Positions 55,218 through 63,981 of a DNA stretch of 64,000 nt are shown here, piece by piece. The DNA is taken from positions 124,001-188,000 of the forward strand of contig JAEYGI010000040.1 of the NCBI GenBank assembly GCA_023402395.1, read 5' to 3'. This stretch comes from Bacillota bacterium. Its GTDB lineage: Bacteria; Bacillota; UBA4882; UBA8346. The notes under the pieces were generated by a model. The model saw only the letters and a program-made list of their open reading frames with translations. It was not told where the DNA came from and searched no databases. Every line of letters begins with the position of its first letter. The first letter of the stretch is position 1. The translations under genes were made by a program, and so were the position numbers.

Positions 55218-55254
55218 GATCGAGGTTGACTCCATAGTCGCCTCGATTTTTTTG
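55218..55254 (+). terminator. Terminator of the kduI-kduD operon
   Basis: atcgagg/cctcgat with an inner gact/agtc stem, followed by seven T residues. The remaining 55255-55526 stretch holds no recognised element. Confidence 0.85.
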
Positions 55255-55526
55255 TTGGATTTGCCGATATAGACTTTATATTGCTATACAGATTATTGGA
55301 GTTGAAAGAATATTTTGATTTGAGTTTGGAGTGGATTAAGCTTGTTTCAGCTTTCCAAAACGATCCATTTGGTACCGGATGGAGGAAGATGGACACTCGA
55401 AAGCGAAAATTATTAAATTGAAATAGCTTCGGCACAATCGGCCGGCTAAGAATAATTGAAGGAGTGTGAAAATTAAATGTTTAAAAAATCGAAAAGCACT
55501 TAAAATACTCAACTGGAGGCGCTATT

Positions 55527-56213
55527 ATGAATATAAAAGAAACGGTAATGGAAGTGGTGTATGCAGTTGTTCCTATTGTAACACTTGTGGTGATATTACA
55601 GTTTACAATAGGCAGGCTTCCAATGGAAGTCTTCGTTCAATTCTTAGGTGGAGCAGTGCTGATCGGAATTGGGTTGATCCTCTTTTTTCTCGGAGTAAAC
55701 CTCGGTTTTTTGCCGATTGGGGAGTTTCTGAGCACTGCGATCATCGCCAAGGGGAAGTTGTGGCTGATATTGCTCTTGGGAGCAGTGTTGGGTTTTGTAT
55801 TGACCGTGGCGGAGCCCGACGTTTGGGTATTGACCACGCAGGTGTCCCAAGTTTCCGAAGGCGCGATCAATAAGAACTTGCTGATTGTCTGCATAGCGCT
55901 CGGAGTGGGAATTTTTCTGGCGCTGGCGTTATTGCGCGTATTTCTAAACATCCCGCTGATTTATTTGTTGGCTGGCGGTTATCTGCTGGCATTATTCTTA
56001 GCCCTGTTCTCCCCTCCGGAATTTGTCGCGGTTTCTTTCGATGCTGGCGGAGCCACCACCGGGCCGATCACCGTTCCCGTGATCCTGGCATTGGGAGCGG
56101 GTACGGTAGCCGGGATCGGCAAAAGGAATTCCACCAATGACAGCTTCGGTTGGTTAGGATTGGCCTCGCTTGGACCAATTCTGGCGGTGTTGTTATTGGG
56201 GGTGCTGTTTTAG
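55527..56213 (+). CDS. DUF1538 membrane protein, first half
   Basis: 228 residues with six or seven membrane helices. Signatures LGVNLGFLPIGEFL, AEPDVWVLTTQV and SFDAGGATTGPITVPVILALGAG mark DUF1538. Many relatives carry two such repeats in one chain; here the two are separate genes joined by TAGTG. Two PII-like genes follow. I infer an ion or small-molecule transporter controlled by PII-like proteins. Confidence 0.85.
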   Translation: MNIKETVMEVVYAVVPIVTLVVILQFTIGRLPMEVFVQFLGGAVLIGIGLILFFLGVNLGFLPIGEFLSTAIIAKGKLWLILLLGAVLGFVLTVAEPDVWVLTTQVSQVSEGAINKNLLIVCIALGVGIFLALALLRVFLNIPLIYLLAGGYLLALFLALFSPPEFVAVSFDAGGATTGPITVPVILALGAGTVAGIGKRNSTNDSFGWLGLASLGPILAVLLLGVLF

Positions 56214-56941
56214 TGGTCGGGTTGCTGTTTAAGGGTTTTACTGGAGTAATTCAAGATGTCTTTTGGGCTCTTTTGCCGGTAATATTGGTCTTTGTCATCT
56301 TCCAAATCACGATGTTAAAACTCCCGAGACGGCAAGTGCGGAAGATCTTGATTGGAATGGCGCTAACTTTCATCGGGCTAGTTTTCTTTCTTCAAGGAGT
56401 TCATGTCGGTTTTCTTCCCGCCGGTGATTTACTGGGAAAGACCTTCGGGGCCATGAAGCATAATTGGCTGCTGGTACCGTTCGGGTTTTTACTGGGTTTT
56501 GCGGCGGTGTTAGCCGAACCGGCGGTCCTGGTTTTGGCCGATCAGGTGGAAGAAGTCTCGGGTGGGCATATTAATAAAAAGATTATTCTTTATACTTTAG
56601 CCATCGGAGTAGCGTTTTCAGTGGCGTTGTCAATGGCTAGAGTATTAACCGGACTGTCCATTTGGTATTTTATTGCTCCCGGATATATTTTGGCTTTGAT
56701 ATTGTCATATTTCTCCAATCCTACCTTCGTCGCCATTGCGTTTGATTCGGGCGGAGCAGCCACAGGTTCGATGTCGGCTACCTTTATTCTGGCGTTGACG
56801 GTAGGGGCGGCGAAGGTGCTGGAAAACCGGGATCCATTGCTGGACGCATTCGGTATGATTGCGCTGGTTTCATTAACGCCAATTCTAACGGTTATATTTT
56901 TAGGATTTTTGTATGGCCGAAAGGAGCGCTCCAATGGTTGA
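56213..56941 (+). CDS. DUF1538 membrane protein, second half
   Basis: 242 residues from GTG 56213, which overlaps the stop of the first half by one base; the frame is open further up but lies within that gene. It repeats the pattern of its neighbour: LQGVHVGFLPAGDLL, AEPAVLVLADQV, AFDSGGAATGSMSATFILALTVG. The two halves probably assemble as one transporter. Confidence 0.85.
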   Translation: MVGLLFKGFTGVIQDVFWALLPVILVFVIFQITMLKLPRRQVRKILIGMALTFIGLVFFLQGVHVGFLPAGDLLGKTFGAMKHNWLLVPFGFLLGFAAVLAEPAVLVLADQVEEVSGGHINKKIILYTLAIGVAFSVALSMARVLTGLSIWYFIAPGYILALILSYFSNPTFVAIAFDSGGAATGSMSATFILALTVGAAKVLENRDPLLDAFGMIALVSLTPILTVIFLGFLYGRKERSNG

Positions 56942-57323
56942 AGGCGGGTTTGCTACAAGTGCCGACGCAAAATTAATCGTCACCATTGTTAAAAAGGGAA
57001 TGGCCAGCAAATTGGTGTCCGCCACCAAAAAAGCCGGGGCTTCCGGCGGAACTATCATTTTGGGCCGGGGAACGGCAAACAAGGAGTTGTATCTGAAATT
57101 TCTCGGGATGGAGTATGAGCCTGAGAAGGAGATTGTTTTTACCATTGTGGACCGGGCCGTAGTTGACGACGTATTGCGGGTGATCATCAAAGAAGCGCGG
57201 CTGGACAAGCCCGGAACCGGTATTGGGATGGTGCTCGACGTGAAACGCTTGATTGGGGTTGTCCATTTGATGGCCAACTTTCCAGTCCCCCAAAATGAAA
57301 GGCCGGGAGGTGAACAACAGTAA
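56934..57323 (+). CDS. PII-like protein 1
   Basis: 129 residues from ATG 56934 (aaggagcg upstream), inside the end of the DUF1538 gene. It shows the PII beta-alpha-beta layout: KLIVTIVKKGMASKLVSATKKAGASGGTIILGRGT, then EIVFTIVDRAVVDDVLRVI and GTGIGMVLDVKRLIGVV. The T-loop region is short and lacks the uridylylated Tyr context of GlnB. It probably binds a nucleotide and gates the DUF1538 transporter. Confidence 0.82.
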   Translation: MVEGGFATSADAKLIVTIVKKGMASKLVSATKKAGASGGTIILGRGTANKELYLKFLGMEYEPEKEIVFTIVDRAVVDDVLRVIIKEARLDKPGTGIGMVLDVKRLIGVVHLMANFPVPQNERPGGEQQ

Positions 57324-57685
57324 TGGTTGGGAATCGTCCCCAATTTGAACTGATTGTGACTATTGTGAATCGAGGATTCGCCGAGAACGTGGTCGATGCG
57401 ACCAAGGCGGCGGGGGCTTCGGGCGGAACCATTATCCATAGTCGTGGAACCGGCATCCATGAAAATGCCAAGCTGTTCGGGATCCCGATTGAGCCGGAGA
57501 AGGAGATTGTATTGACGTTGATCGAACGGGAGAAAACCGGCTCGGTTTTGGATGCGATCTACACTGCCGTGGGCCTGGACAAACCAAGCAAGGGAATCGC
57601 GTTTGTGCTCAATGTCGAAAAAATAGTAGGAATTTGCCATCTCGAATCGTGCGGGGAAGATTCGGCTCCTCCGTCCGGAACGTGA
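57323..57685 (+). CDS. PII-like protein 2
   Basis: 120 residues; ATG 57323 overlaps the stop of the previous gene (TAATG). ELIVTIVNRGFAENVVDATKAAGASGGTIIHSRGT and KGIAFVLNVEKIVGICHL mirror PII-like protein 1, so the two could form mixed trimers. A Cys-containing tail (CHLESCGEDS) is unusual. Confidence 0.82.
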   Translation: MVGNRPQFELIVTIVNRGFAENVVDATKAAGASGGTIIHSRGTGIHENAKLFGIPIEPEKEIVLTLIEREKTGSVLDAIYTAVGLDKPSKGIAFVLNVEKIVGICHLESCGEDSAPPSGT

Positions 57686-57714
57686 TCAATGATTAAGATG
57701 GGGCACCGTGCTTT

Positions 57715-57742
57715 AAAGGGAGACGAGTAGTCTCCCTTTTTC
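57715..57742 (+). terminator. Terminator of the DUF1538/PII operon
   Basis: aaagggagac (57715-57724) pairs perfectly with gtctcccttt (57730-57739), then TT. Confidence 0.85.
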
Positions 57743-57826
57743 AGATGCGTTCCGACGCGGTCTAAAATGCGATTCCAAATTTGGATTGACAAGCCGCCGC
57801 AGGTTTCGAAGACGGGGGATTGACGC

Positions 57827-57855
57827 TTGACTGCGACTTGGTCGCGGTATAAGAT
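57827..57855 (+). promoter_or_regulatory. Promoter of the LacI-family gene with a dyad in the spacer
   Basis: TTGACT (57827-57832), 17 bp, TAAGAT (57850-57855). The spacer holds gcgac/gtcgc (57833-57845), which could be an autoregulatory site. Confidence 0.55.
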
Positions 57856-57889
57856 CAATCTGAAGTCAATACTGGAAATGGGGTTTGTA

Positions 57890-58933
57890 ATGAAGTCAAA
57901 ACGCCCGCGTGCGGCAACCCTGCGGGATGTCGCCAAACTGGCCGAGGTGGCCGTTTCGACCGTATCCTGCGTCTTGAATGCGGATTCGGGGAAATACGTC
58001 AGCGAGGATCTGCGGCAACGGGTGCTCAAAGCCGCCACTGCCCTCAATTACCGGCCGAACTTCATCGCCCGCAGCATGAAGGGGAAAAAACGTAATGTGC
58101 TGGCCATCGTGGTGCCCCAATATGAGAATGTCTTTTTTACCCGGCTGATTAACGGCGCGGAACAGGTGGCCTATGAAGAAGGATTTATGCTCCTGTTTTG
58201 CAGTACCTATGACGATCAGACCCGCGAGGAGCACTTTATCAAGAACCTCATCGCCCAGCAGGTGGATGGTTTTTTAATCTGCCCGACGGTCACTGGGTGG
58301 GAAAATACCCGGGCCATCCGGGAACGGAATATTCCTTATGTGGTCCTGGACCGGCCGATGCTTGACGCGGATCAGCCGTTCGATTTTATTGGATTCGATA
58401 ATGAGGACGGGTCCTACCGGGCCGCCCGGTATTTGCTCGAATTAGGCCACCGCCGGATCGCCTTTCTCAATTGGGAATCACGGTTTACCCATATTCAGCA
58501 GCGGCTGGCCGGATTTTGGAAGGCTATTGACGAAGCTGGCCTCGACCAGAGGGAATGCGCGGTGGTCTCCCGGAAGAACCCTTCGGTGGAGCACGGTTAC
58601 GAATTGGCTCAGGCCATCTTTGCCCAATCCAATCCCAGCGCCGTTCTGGCTGCCCATCATTATCTAGCCGAAGGGCTGGTTCAGTTCCTCCGGGAAACCG
58701 GCCGCCGGATTCCGGAGGACGTATCGGTGATTACTTACGGCCAACCGTCTTGGGTGCGAATGAATGTTCCCGGTTTTACTTGCCTCAATCCTCCGGCGCA
58801 CGAGATCGGGAGGCTGGGAGCCGAACGTCTGCTCGCCAGGATCGCCAATCCGGAACGCTCCGTGGAGACCATCATTTTGCAGTCCAGCCTGATGATTCGT
58901 CAGTCCGTCAGGGATCTTCACTCTTCGGGGTAA
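57890..58933 (+). CDS. LacI-family transcriptional regulator
   Basis: 347 residues from ATG 57890. The DNA-binding head reads ATLRDVAKLAEVAVSTVSCVLN with the hinge YRPNFIARSMKGKKRN, followed by a periplasmic-binding-like sensor domain (FDFIGFDNEDGSYRAARYLLELGHRRIAF). CcpA-like palindromes flank the region just downstream, so it probably controls the pectate-lyase-like gene and perhaps itself. Confidence 0.9.
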   Translation: MKSKRPRAATLRDVAKLAEVAVSTVSCVLNADSGKYVSEDLRQRVLKAATALNYRPNFIARSMKGKKRNVLAIVVPQYENVFFTRLINGAEQVAYEEGFMLLFCSTYDDQTREEHFIKNLIAQQVDGFLICPTVTGWENTRAIRERNIPYVVLDRPMLDADQPFDFIGFDNEDGSYRAARYLLELGHRRIAFLNWESRFTHIQQRLAGFWKAIDEAGLDQRECAVVSRKNPSVEHGYELAQAIFAQSNPSAVLAAHHYLAEGLVQFLRETGRRIPEDVSVITYGQPSWVRMNVPGFTCLNPPAHEIGRLGAERLLARIANPERSVETIILQSSLMIRQSVRDLHSSG

Positions 58934-58983
58934 GAGTTGTTCTGCGGAAAAAACAATCTGAGGCAGGGTATAGGTTCATTTTA

Positions 58984-58999
58984 TAGCGAAACGTATTTC
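58984..58999. promoter_or_regulatory. Imperfect LacI-type operator
   Basis: agcgaaacgtatttct matches the palindrome at 59219-59232 in its left half. It lies about 50 bp after the regulator gene. Confidence 0.4.
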
Positions 59000-59218
59000 T
59001 GAAAATCTCCTTTTAATCAAGCGGGTAATCTGGCTGTAGTTTGATGAGACAAGAAAATTACATTTTTAGGTAATTTTTTTACTTTTACGACATAATTTGT
59101 CAAAGAACCAAGATGTTCATTGACAATTTGACGATGGTTTTGTACCATGGAGATGCAGGAAATATTGGTCAATTGATCTACCGGGTTTTCAGGTGAACTA
59201 TAATTTTTTAATCTAACA

Positions 59219-59232
59219 GCGAAACGTTTCGT
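59219..59232. promoter_or_regulatory. LacI-type operator upstream of the pectate-lyase-like gene
   Basis: gcgaaacgtttcgt contains the perfect 12-bp palindrome cgaaacgtttcg (59220-59231) with the central CG typical of LacI/CcpA sites. It lies about 140 bp before the lyase start, near taatttttta and tatagtat words that may be promoter parts. Aside from these sites the 58934-59367 gap holds an acaaccc/gggttgt hairpin (59304-59325). Confidence 0.65.
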
Positions 59233-59367
59233 TATAGTATTAATAAAATTACTTTCAGTCCCTCCGCGATTGAAACCGAACGGAAATTCTGGTTCACAAT
59301 GGGACAACCCTCGGATCCGGGTTGTTCGCAAAGCGTTTAAGTTGGTTCAATATCAAAAAGAGGAGTG

Positions 59368-61017
59368 ATGAAGTTGAATTGGCAAAAACTTCGCGGGTAT
59401 CTTCCGTTCTTGGCCGGATTGATCTTGGCCGCGCTGCTTGTCGCGATGGTCTCCGGTTGCGGCGGCGGTTCGTCCGGCGCGGCCAACAATGGCGATGGCC
59501 AATTGAGCGCCCAGGTGGTGTTGCGCACCATCACCTGTGATACTACCGCCGAGATTCAGGACGCGCTCAAAAACGCTCAGCCGGGGGACAGGATCATTAT
59601 CAAGTCCGGAACCTATACCGGCAGCACTTCAACCTCGGGCAACAGCAACGGCTTTTTCTATTCCGGAGTCAATGGAACCTCCGCCAATCACATCGTGGTG
59701 GAGAGTGAGAGTTCCTCCAGTCCGGCGGTGTTGCAGGGAACCGGAACCGGCTCGAAGTATGTCCTGTATATCACCGGAGATTATTGGGAAATCAAAAATC
59801 TGAAGATTACCAACGCTCAAAAAGGAATCATGCTGGACAACGCCAATCATTGTTTCCTGACCGGCTGTGAAATATACAATGTCGGCCAGGAGGCGCTGCA
59901 TTTTCGTGACGGCAGCTCTGATAACGTCGCCGAAAACATGAACATCCATGATACCGGAAAGTCCGATGAAGAATATGGAGAAGGCTTTTACGTTGGTTCC
60001 GACAAAGGAAAATGGTCGACCTATGATGAGAAATGCGATAACAACATCTTGCGGAATTCAACTGTCGGCCCCAATGTCACCGCCGAACACGCCGATATTA
60101 AAGAAGGGACCACCGGCACCATCATCGAGGGTTGCACCTTCAACGGCACCGGAATCAGCGGCGCCAATTACGCCGACAGCTTCATCGACGTCAAGGGAAA
60201 CAACACGATTATTCGCAACAATACCGCCCGCCGCAACAATAACTCGGTCATCGTCGACGCCTTTCAAGTTCATCAACAAGTCGACGGTTGGGGACTGAAC
60301 AACTCATTCACCGGGAACACGGTTTACCTGGACGGCACCAGCCAATATGTGGTGAACGCGGCTTCCGGGACTTCGGCGACGGCTTCCAATAACACCCGGA
60401 TTCCGACGGGAAACATGTATAACGGAAACGTCTCCAGCGGCGGCGATTCGACTCCGACGCCGACCCCGGCGAACCCCCCGACTCCGACGCCGGCCAATAC
60501 ACCCACACCGACCCCCACCTCGGCCAATACTCCAACGCCTACTCCCACCGGAACGTCGGGCGGGGCCATCACTGTGCAGTATCAATGCAATGATGACGGT
60601 TCTCCCAATACCCGGATCAAAGCCGGCCTGAAGATCATTAACACCGGAACCGGAAGCATCGATATCGCCTCGATCAAGGTAAGGTACTATTATACCATCG
60701 ATGGCGAGCAATCACAGAGTTTTTATGTGGATGCCGCGACCGGAGTCTCTTCCGGCAATTGCGTGGGCAATTTTGTCAAGTTTCCCTCGGCGCGGGCCGG
60801 CGCCGATTATTACCTGGAGTTGAGTTTCAAGAGCGGGTCCGGTTCGATCGCGCCCGGCGGTTCAATCGCGGTCAAGACCCGCTGGAACAAATCGGATTAT
60901 TCCAATTTCGATCAGACCAACGATTATTCGTTCGATTCCAGTAAATTATCCTACGCGAACTGGATCCAGACGACGGGCTATGTCAACGGAATGCTGGTGT
61001 GGGGAACGGAACCGTAA
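59368..61017 (+). CDS. Secreted pectate-lyase-like beta-helix lipoprotein with CBM3
   Basis: 549 residues from ATG 59368 (agaggag upstream). Lipoprotein signal with VSGCGGG; a right-handed beta-helix of ~300 residues (TAEIQDALKNAQPGDRIIIKSGTYTG, YWEIKNLKITNAQKGIML, ADSFIDVKGNNTIIRNNTA) like PL9/PL1-type lyases; a PTPTP-rich linker (~365-405); and a C-terminal family-3 carbohydrate-binding module (GLKIINTGTGSIDIASIKVRYYYT, NDYSFDSS, NGMLVWGTEP). It would cut plant polysaccharide at the cell surface. The exact substrate is inferred. Confidence 0.85.
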   Translation: MKLNWQKLRGYLPFLAGLILAALLVAMVSGCGGGSSGAANNGDGQLSAQVVLRTITCDTTAEIQDALKNAQPGDRIIIKSGTYTGSTSTSGNSNGFFYSGVNGTSANHIVVESESSSSPAVLQGTGTGSKYVLYITGDYWEIKNLKITNAQKGIMLDNANHCFLTGCEIYNVGQEALHFRDGSSDNVAENMNIHDTGKSDEEYGEGFYVGSDKGKWSTYDEKCDNNILRNSTVGPNVTAEHADIKEGTTGTIIEGCTFNGTGISGANYADSFIDVKGNNTIIRNNTARRNNNSVIVDAFQVHQQVDGWGLNNSFTGNTVYLDGTSQYVVNAASGTSATASNNTRIPTGNMYNGNVSSGGDSTPTPTPANPPTPTPANTPTPTPTSANTPTPTPTGTSGGAITVQYQCNDDGSPNTRIKAGLKIINTGTGSIDIASIKVRYYYTIDGEQSQSFYVDAATGVSSGNCVGNFVKFPSARAGADYYLELSFKSGSGSIAPGGSIAVKTRWNKSDYSNFDQTNDYSFDSSKLSYANWIQTTGYVNGMLVWGTEP

Positions 61018-61092
61018 TTGTGGATGAGATTCGATCCGGGGCGAGCTGATTAAAGCAGGAAAAGTGCGGGAAGCAATGATTCCCGGACGCGG

Positions 61093-61127
61093 ACTACGGC
61101 AGGGCGCGATCTTGCCGTAGTTTTTTT
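61093..61127 (+). terminator. Terminator of the lyase-like gene
   Basis: actacggca (61093-61101) pairs perfectly with tgccgtagt (61113-61121), then a T run. Its right arm tgccgtagtt is the same word as the core of the 21-bp array that follows. Confidence 0.85.
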
Positions 61128-61145
61128 GGCATAAGAAGCGGCGGC

Positions 61146-61502
61146 GATGGCCAAGCCCGGTTCTAGAAGCAAAAGGGTTGCGGCGGCCATCGCCAATGAT
61201 GCGGCGAACGATGCCGGAGGTACGGCGCTTACAGATAATTGACAGGGAACCATTGCCGGTGCATGTTCAGTTACTGAAGATTGACCGGTATTCGATGCCG
61301 TAGTTACGGGAATGACAGCCAATTGACAGGCGACGAATGCCGGACTTGCGGCAAAGGTTGCCGTAGTTGCGGCAGCGAATGCCTTAGGTCCGGCAATCAA
61401 TGCCGTTGTTCCGGCATTAGGTGCCGCCTTAACGGCAATGGACGCCGCAGCTTTGGGAACGGTCGCCGTAGTTCCAGTATCGAATGCCGTGGCGGATTTG
61501 AT
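61146..61502. repeat. 21-bp repeat array 3 (TGCCG-n6-CGGCA dyads)
   Basis: Seventeen 21-bp units in phase, from 61146 to 61502. Better-kept units read gaatgccggacttgcggcaaa, ggttgccgtagttgcggcagc and cgatgccgtagttacgggaat. Many contain the dyad TGCCG-n6-CGGCA. The plus-strand frame shows a seven-residue period (ECRTCGK, GCRSCGS, ECLRSGN) but has no ribosome site. The array starts right after a terminator that shares its core word. The short stretch 61503-61745 holds only an AT-rich part and the start of the next gene. Confidence 0.8.
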
Positions 61503-61745
61503 TGACGCGGGGCGAATTGAAGCTGGAAAGTAAGGAGGGGCGGGAGTGGAACCCGGAGCGAATTCGGCTTGGAAATGAATCGACGCCGGATGAGTGGGCC
61601 GGATTGGTTTGTCTTGGGTATTTATGGATAATTTATAATAAATTATAAAGGGAAAACGGCAATGACGTTGAATGAATAACAGGCAAGGCGAGGTGGATGT
61701 AGGCTATAATGGGCCGGTCAATTATTGATTCCGGGGGGATTTGAG

Positions 61746-62348
61746 TTGAGCTTTACGGTCAGGGAAACCGCGCCATGCGCAGCAACCAAGGAAACCTATA
61801 CTTATGGCGATTATGAAAAATGGCCTGACGATCAACGCTGGGAGCTGATCGATGGGGTCCCTTATGACATGACTCCCGCGCCATCCCGGAAACACCAAGA
61901 GATTTTGGGGGAACTGTATCTTCAGTTTGCCAACTACCTGAAGCATAAGCGGTGCCAGGTCTACCTAGCGCCTTTTGACGTCAGGCTGCCGAAAGGCGCC
62001 GAAGCGGAAGAAATGGTCAATACCGTTGTCCAGCCGGATCTGACGGTGGTCTGCGACCCGGCCAAGCTCGACGACAAAGGCTGTAGCGGCGCCCCGGATC
62101 TGGTCGTCGAAATCCTATCGCCGCATACGGCGGCCAAAGACATGAAAATTAAGCTCGCCTTGTACGAAAGGGTCGGGGTCAGGGAATATTGGCTGATCCA
62201 ACCGCTGGATAAGACCGTAATGGTCTTTTCCCTGAATGAAAACGGGAAATATGCGAAACCGGAGATCTATGACTACCAGGACAGTGTTGGGGTCGGTATC
62301 TTCCGTGGTGAGCTGATCGTCGATCTGGCCGGGGTTTTTGCGGAATGA
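61746..62348 (+). CDS. Uma2-family (DUF820) PD-(D/E)XK nuclease-like protein
   Basis: 200 residues from TTG 61746, preceded by ggggga; TTG 61725 is the alternative. The fold signatures are WELIDGVPYDMTPAPSRKHQEIL, VQPDLTVVCD and GAPDLVVEILSP, then YERVGVREYWLIQP. Restriction-like nuclease activity is expected from the fold but the role of Uma2 proteins is unknown. Confidence 0.88.
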   Translation: MSFTVRETAPCAATKETYTYGDYEKWPDDQRWELIDGVPYDMTPAPSRKHQEILGELYLQFANYLKHKRCQVYLAPFDVRLPKGAEAEEMVNTVVQPDLTVVCDPAKLDDKGCSGAPDLVVEILSPHTAAKDMKIKLALYERVGVREYWLIQPLDKTVMVFSLNENGKYAKPEIYDYQDSVGVGIFRGELIVDLAGVFAE

Positions 62349-62537
62349 TGACGGGCTTATCGGGGAATGTCAATTATCTGAATACCGGCGCTGATTCAGA
62401 GCTGCTGTGTCCGGGCGAAGCCGCTTCGGATATTCAATTCTTTCAGCAGGTAAATCGCCCCGGATGTTGAAATAGATCCGGGGCATATTATTTTTACAGA
62501 CAACTATGGCCCAAAAACACTCCCGCGGAGGATGCCC

Positions 62538-63041
62538 ATGGGTTTTTTGCCCCGCCAGTCGGTGACGCTGGCGATTGAGCTGACCCCCCAGGAAGCTTTG
62601 GCCAGGCTGGCGGAGAATGTCGAGGCTTCCCAACCGTCGTTGCTGTCCCGATTGACCGGCGGGCCAAAGCCAAAACCGTTCCTGGGCCAGGTGGAGGGGA
62701 ACAGTTTTACCCTGATGCGAATTATCCGTTACCGGAATTCATTTCAGCCGCTGATCGGCGGCGCGATCGAACCCGGCTCTTCCGGGAGCGTGGTCCGGTT
62801 GACCATGAAGATCAACCCGTTGACCGGCTTTGTGATCGGGTTATGGATTGCCGCGTCACTCGTCATCGGACTGGCCGGGTTGTTTATTCACGGGAACGCC
62901 ACCGGCCGGATGATTCCGTTTTATATGGCGGCATTCGGGTATCTGGTATGCATGGGGCCGTTTATGTTTGAAGCGTATCTCGGCAAAAAGTACTTGATGC
63001 GCATCTTTGTCAATGCCAGTTCCCAAGGGAGCCAGCCGTGA
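62538..63041 (+). CDS. Conserved hypothetical membrane protein
   Basis: 167 residues from ATG 62538 (gcggagga upstream). A soluble N-terminal part has FLGQVEGNSFTLMRIIRYRNSFQPLIGG, followed by two membrane helices (~95-115, 125-145). Proteins with this R-Y-R-N-S-F motif exist as small unknowns in other bacteria, as far as I recall. It overlaps the next gene by 4 bp. Confidence 0.7.
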   Translation: MGFLPRQSVTLAIELTPQEALARLAENVEASQPSLLSRLTGGPKPKPFLGQVEGNSFTLMRIIRYRNSFQPLIGGAIEPGSSGSVVRLTMKINPLTGFVIGLWIAASLVIGLAGLFIHGNATGRMIPFYMAAFGYLVCMGPFMFEAYLGKKYLMRIFVNASSQGSQP

Positions 63042-63652
63042 GCCGCTGGATTGATCTGTCCCATCCCCTTCACGACGGAATGCCGGTCTATCCGGGCGAC
63101 GATGCGACGCGGTTGGGTCCGGCGCGGCAAATGGCCAGCGATGGCTATAATGCGTTCCGGCTGGATACCGGGATGCACGCCGGAACCCATCTCGACGCGC
63201 CGCTGCATCTGGTCGCCGGCGGCCGGTTTATTGATGACTATCCGCTCGAAGCCTTTGCCGGCAGGGGTTGTTTACTGGATGTCCGGGATGAGACAGTAAT
63301 CGCCATGAAGCCGGAGTATGAGTCGGGAATCCCGGCTGATTCGATCGTGCTGCTTTATACCGGTTGGGATCGTAATTATGGGACGCCAGGCTATTACGCG
63401 GACCATCCGGTGGTCGATTCGGAATTGGTCCGGCAGCTGATGGCCAAACGGGTCAAGCTCCTTGGAATCGATGCGCCTTCCCCCGATCGGGCGCCCTTTA
63501 CAATCCACAAACTGTTGCTCGGAAACGGGGTTTTGATCCTGGAGAATCTGACCAATCTCGGCCAATTGCCGCCGGCCGGGTTTGAGATCTTCGCCTTTCC
63601 GCTTAAGCTCCGGGCCGAGGGCTCGCCGGTCAGGGCGGTTGCCCGGATTTGA
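63038..63652 (+). CDS. Cyclase-family metal hydrolase (kynurenine formamidase-like)
   Basis: 204 residues; GTG 63038 overlaps the previous stop (GTGA). The start RWIDLSHPLHDGMPVYPGD and the metal-binding HAGTHLDAPLH are the family signatures. Members hydrolyse N-formylkynurenine or isatin-like amides; in the absence of tryptophan-catabolism genes nearby the substrate is open. Confidence 0.87.
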   Translation: MSRWIDLSHPLHDGMPVYPGDDATRLGPARQMASDGYNAFRLDTGMHAGTHLDAPLHLVAGGRFIDDYPLEAFAGRGCLLDVRDETVIAMKPEYESGIPADSIVLLYTGWDRNYGTPGYYADHPVVDSELVRQLMAKRVKLLGIDAPSPDRAPFTIHKLLLGNGVLILENLTNLGQLPPAGFEIFAFPLKLRAEGSPVRAVARI

Positions 63653-63679
63653 TGATGGGGAACAATTGTGTTGTTATAT

Positions 63680-63852
63680 AGGATGAAATAAATCTCTTAA
63701 CTGGATTTGCATTCTTAAAACCGAATGCAAATAAATCAAATCGGAATTTATTTCATCCTATTACAGCGGTAATAAGTTGAATTAAATTCCTTACAATTTC
63801 ATCTTGGAAGGTTACGGGACATGATGCATACTGAAGATTTAATTCAACTTAT
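63680..63852 (+). repeat. Two-hairpin repeat family 1, copy 3
   Basis: Hairpin A 63680-63691/63748-63759 and hairpin B 63772-63787/63837-63852, same order as copy 1 and highly similar to it outside the hairpin B loop, which has diverged. A cctcc/ggagg hairpin follows at 63856. Confidence 0.85.
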
Positions 63853-63981
63853 ATACCTCCGCCGGTGGAGGAAGAATATCATGATAATGAATATCATATC
63901 GACCCCGCGTTTGCGCCATCCCGGCCGACTTCAGGGATGAATGCTTGAAAACGAAAAATGCCGCGAAAGGATCTGAAACGT

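Noticed and set aside
59017..59331. Minus-strand frame upstream of the lyase-like gene
   Set aside because: It covers the regulatory palindrome, has no ribosome site and looks AT-rich and random.
61281..61505. Cys-rich frame with repeats such as ECRTCGK
   Set aside because: The pattern follows from the 21-bp DNA repeat; the frame has no ribosome site, and the neighbouring units show no coding constraint.
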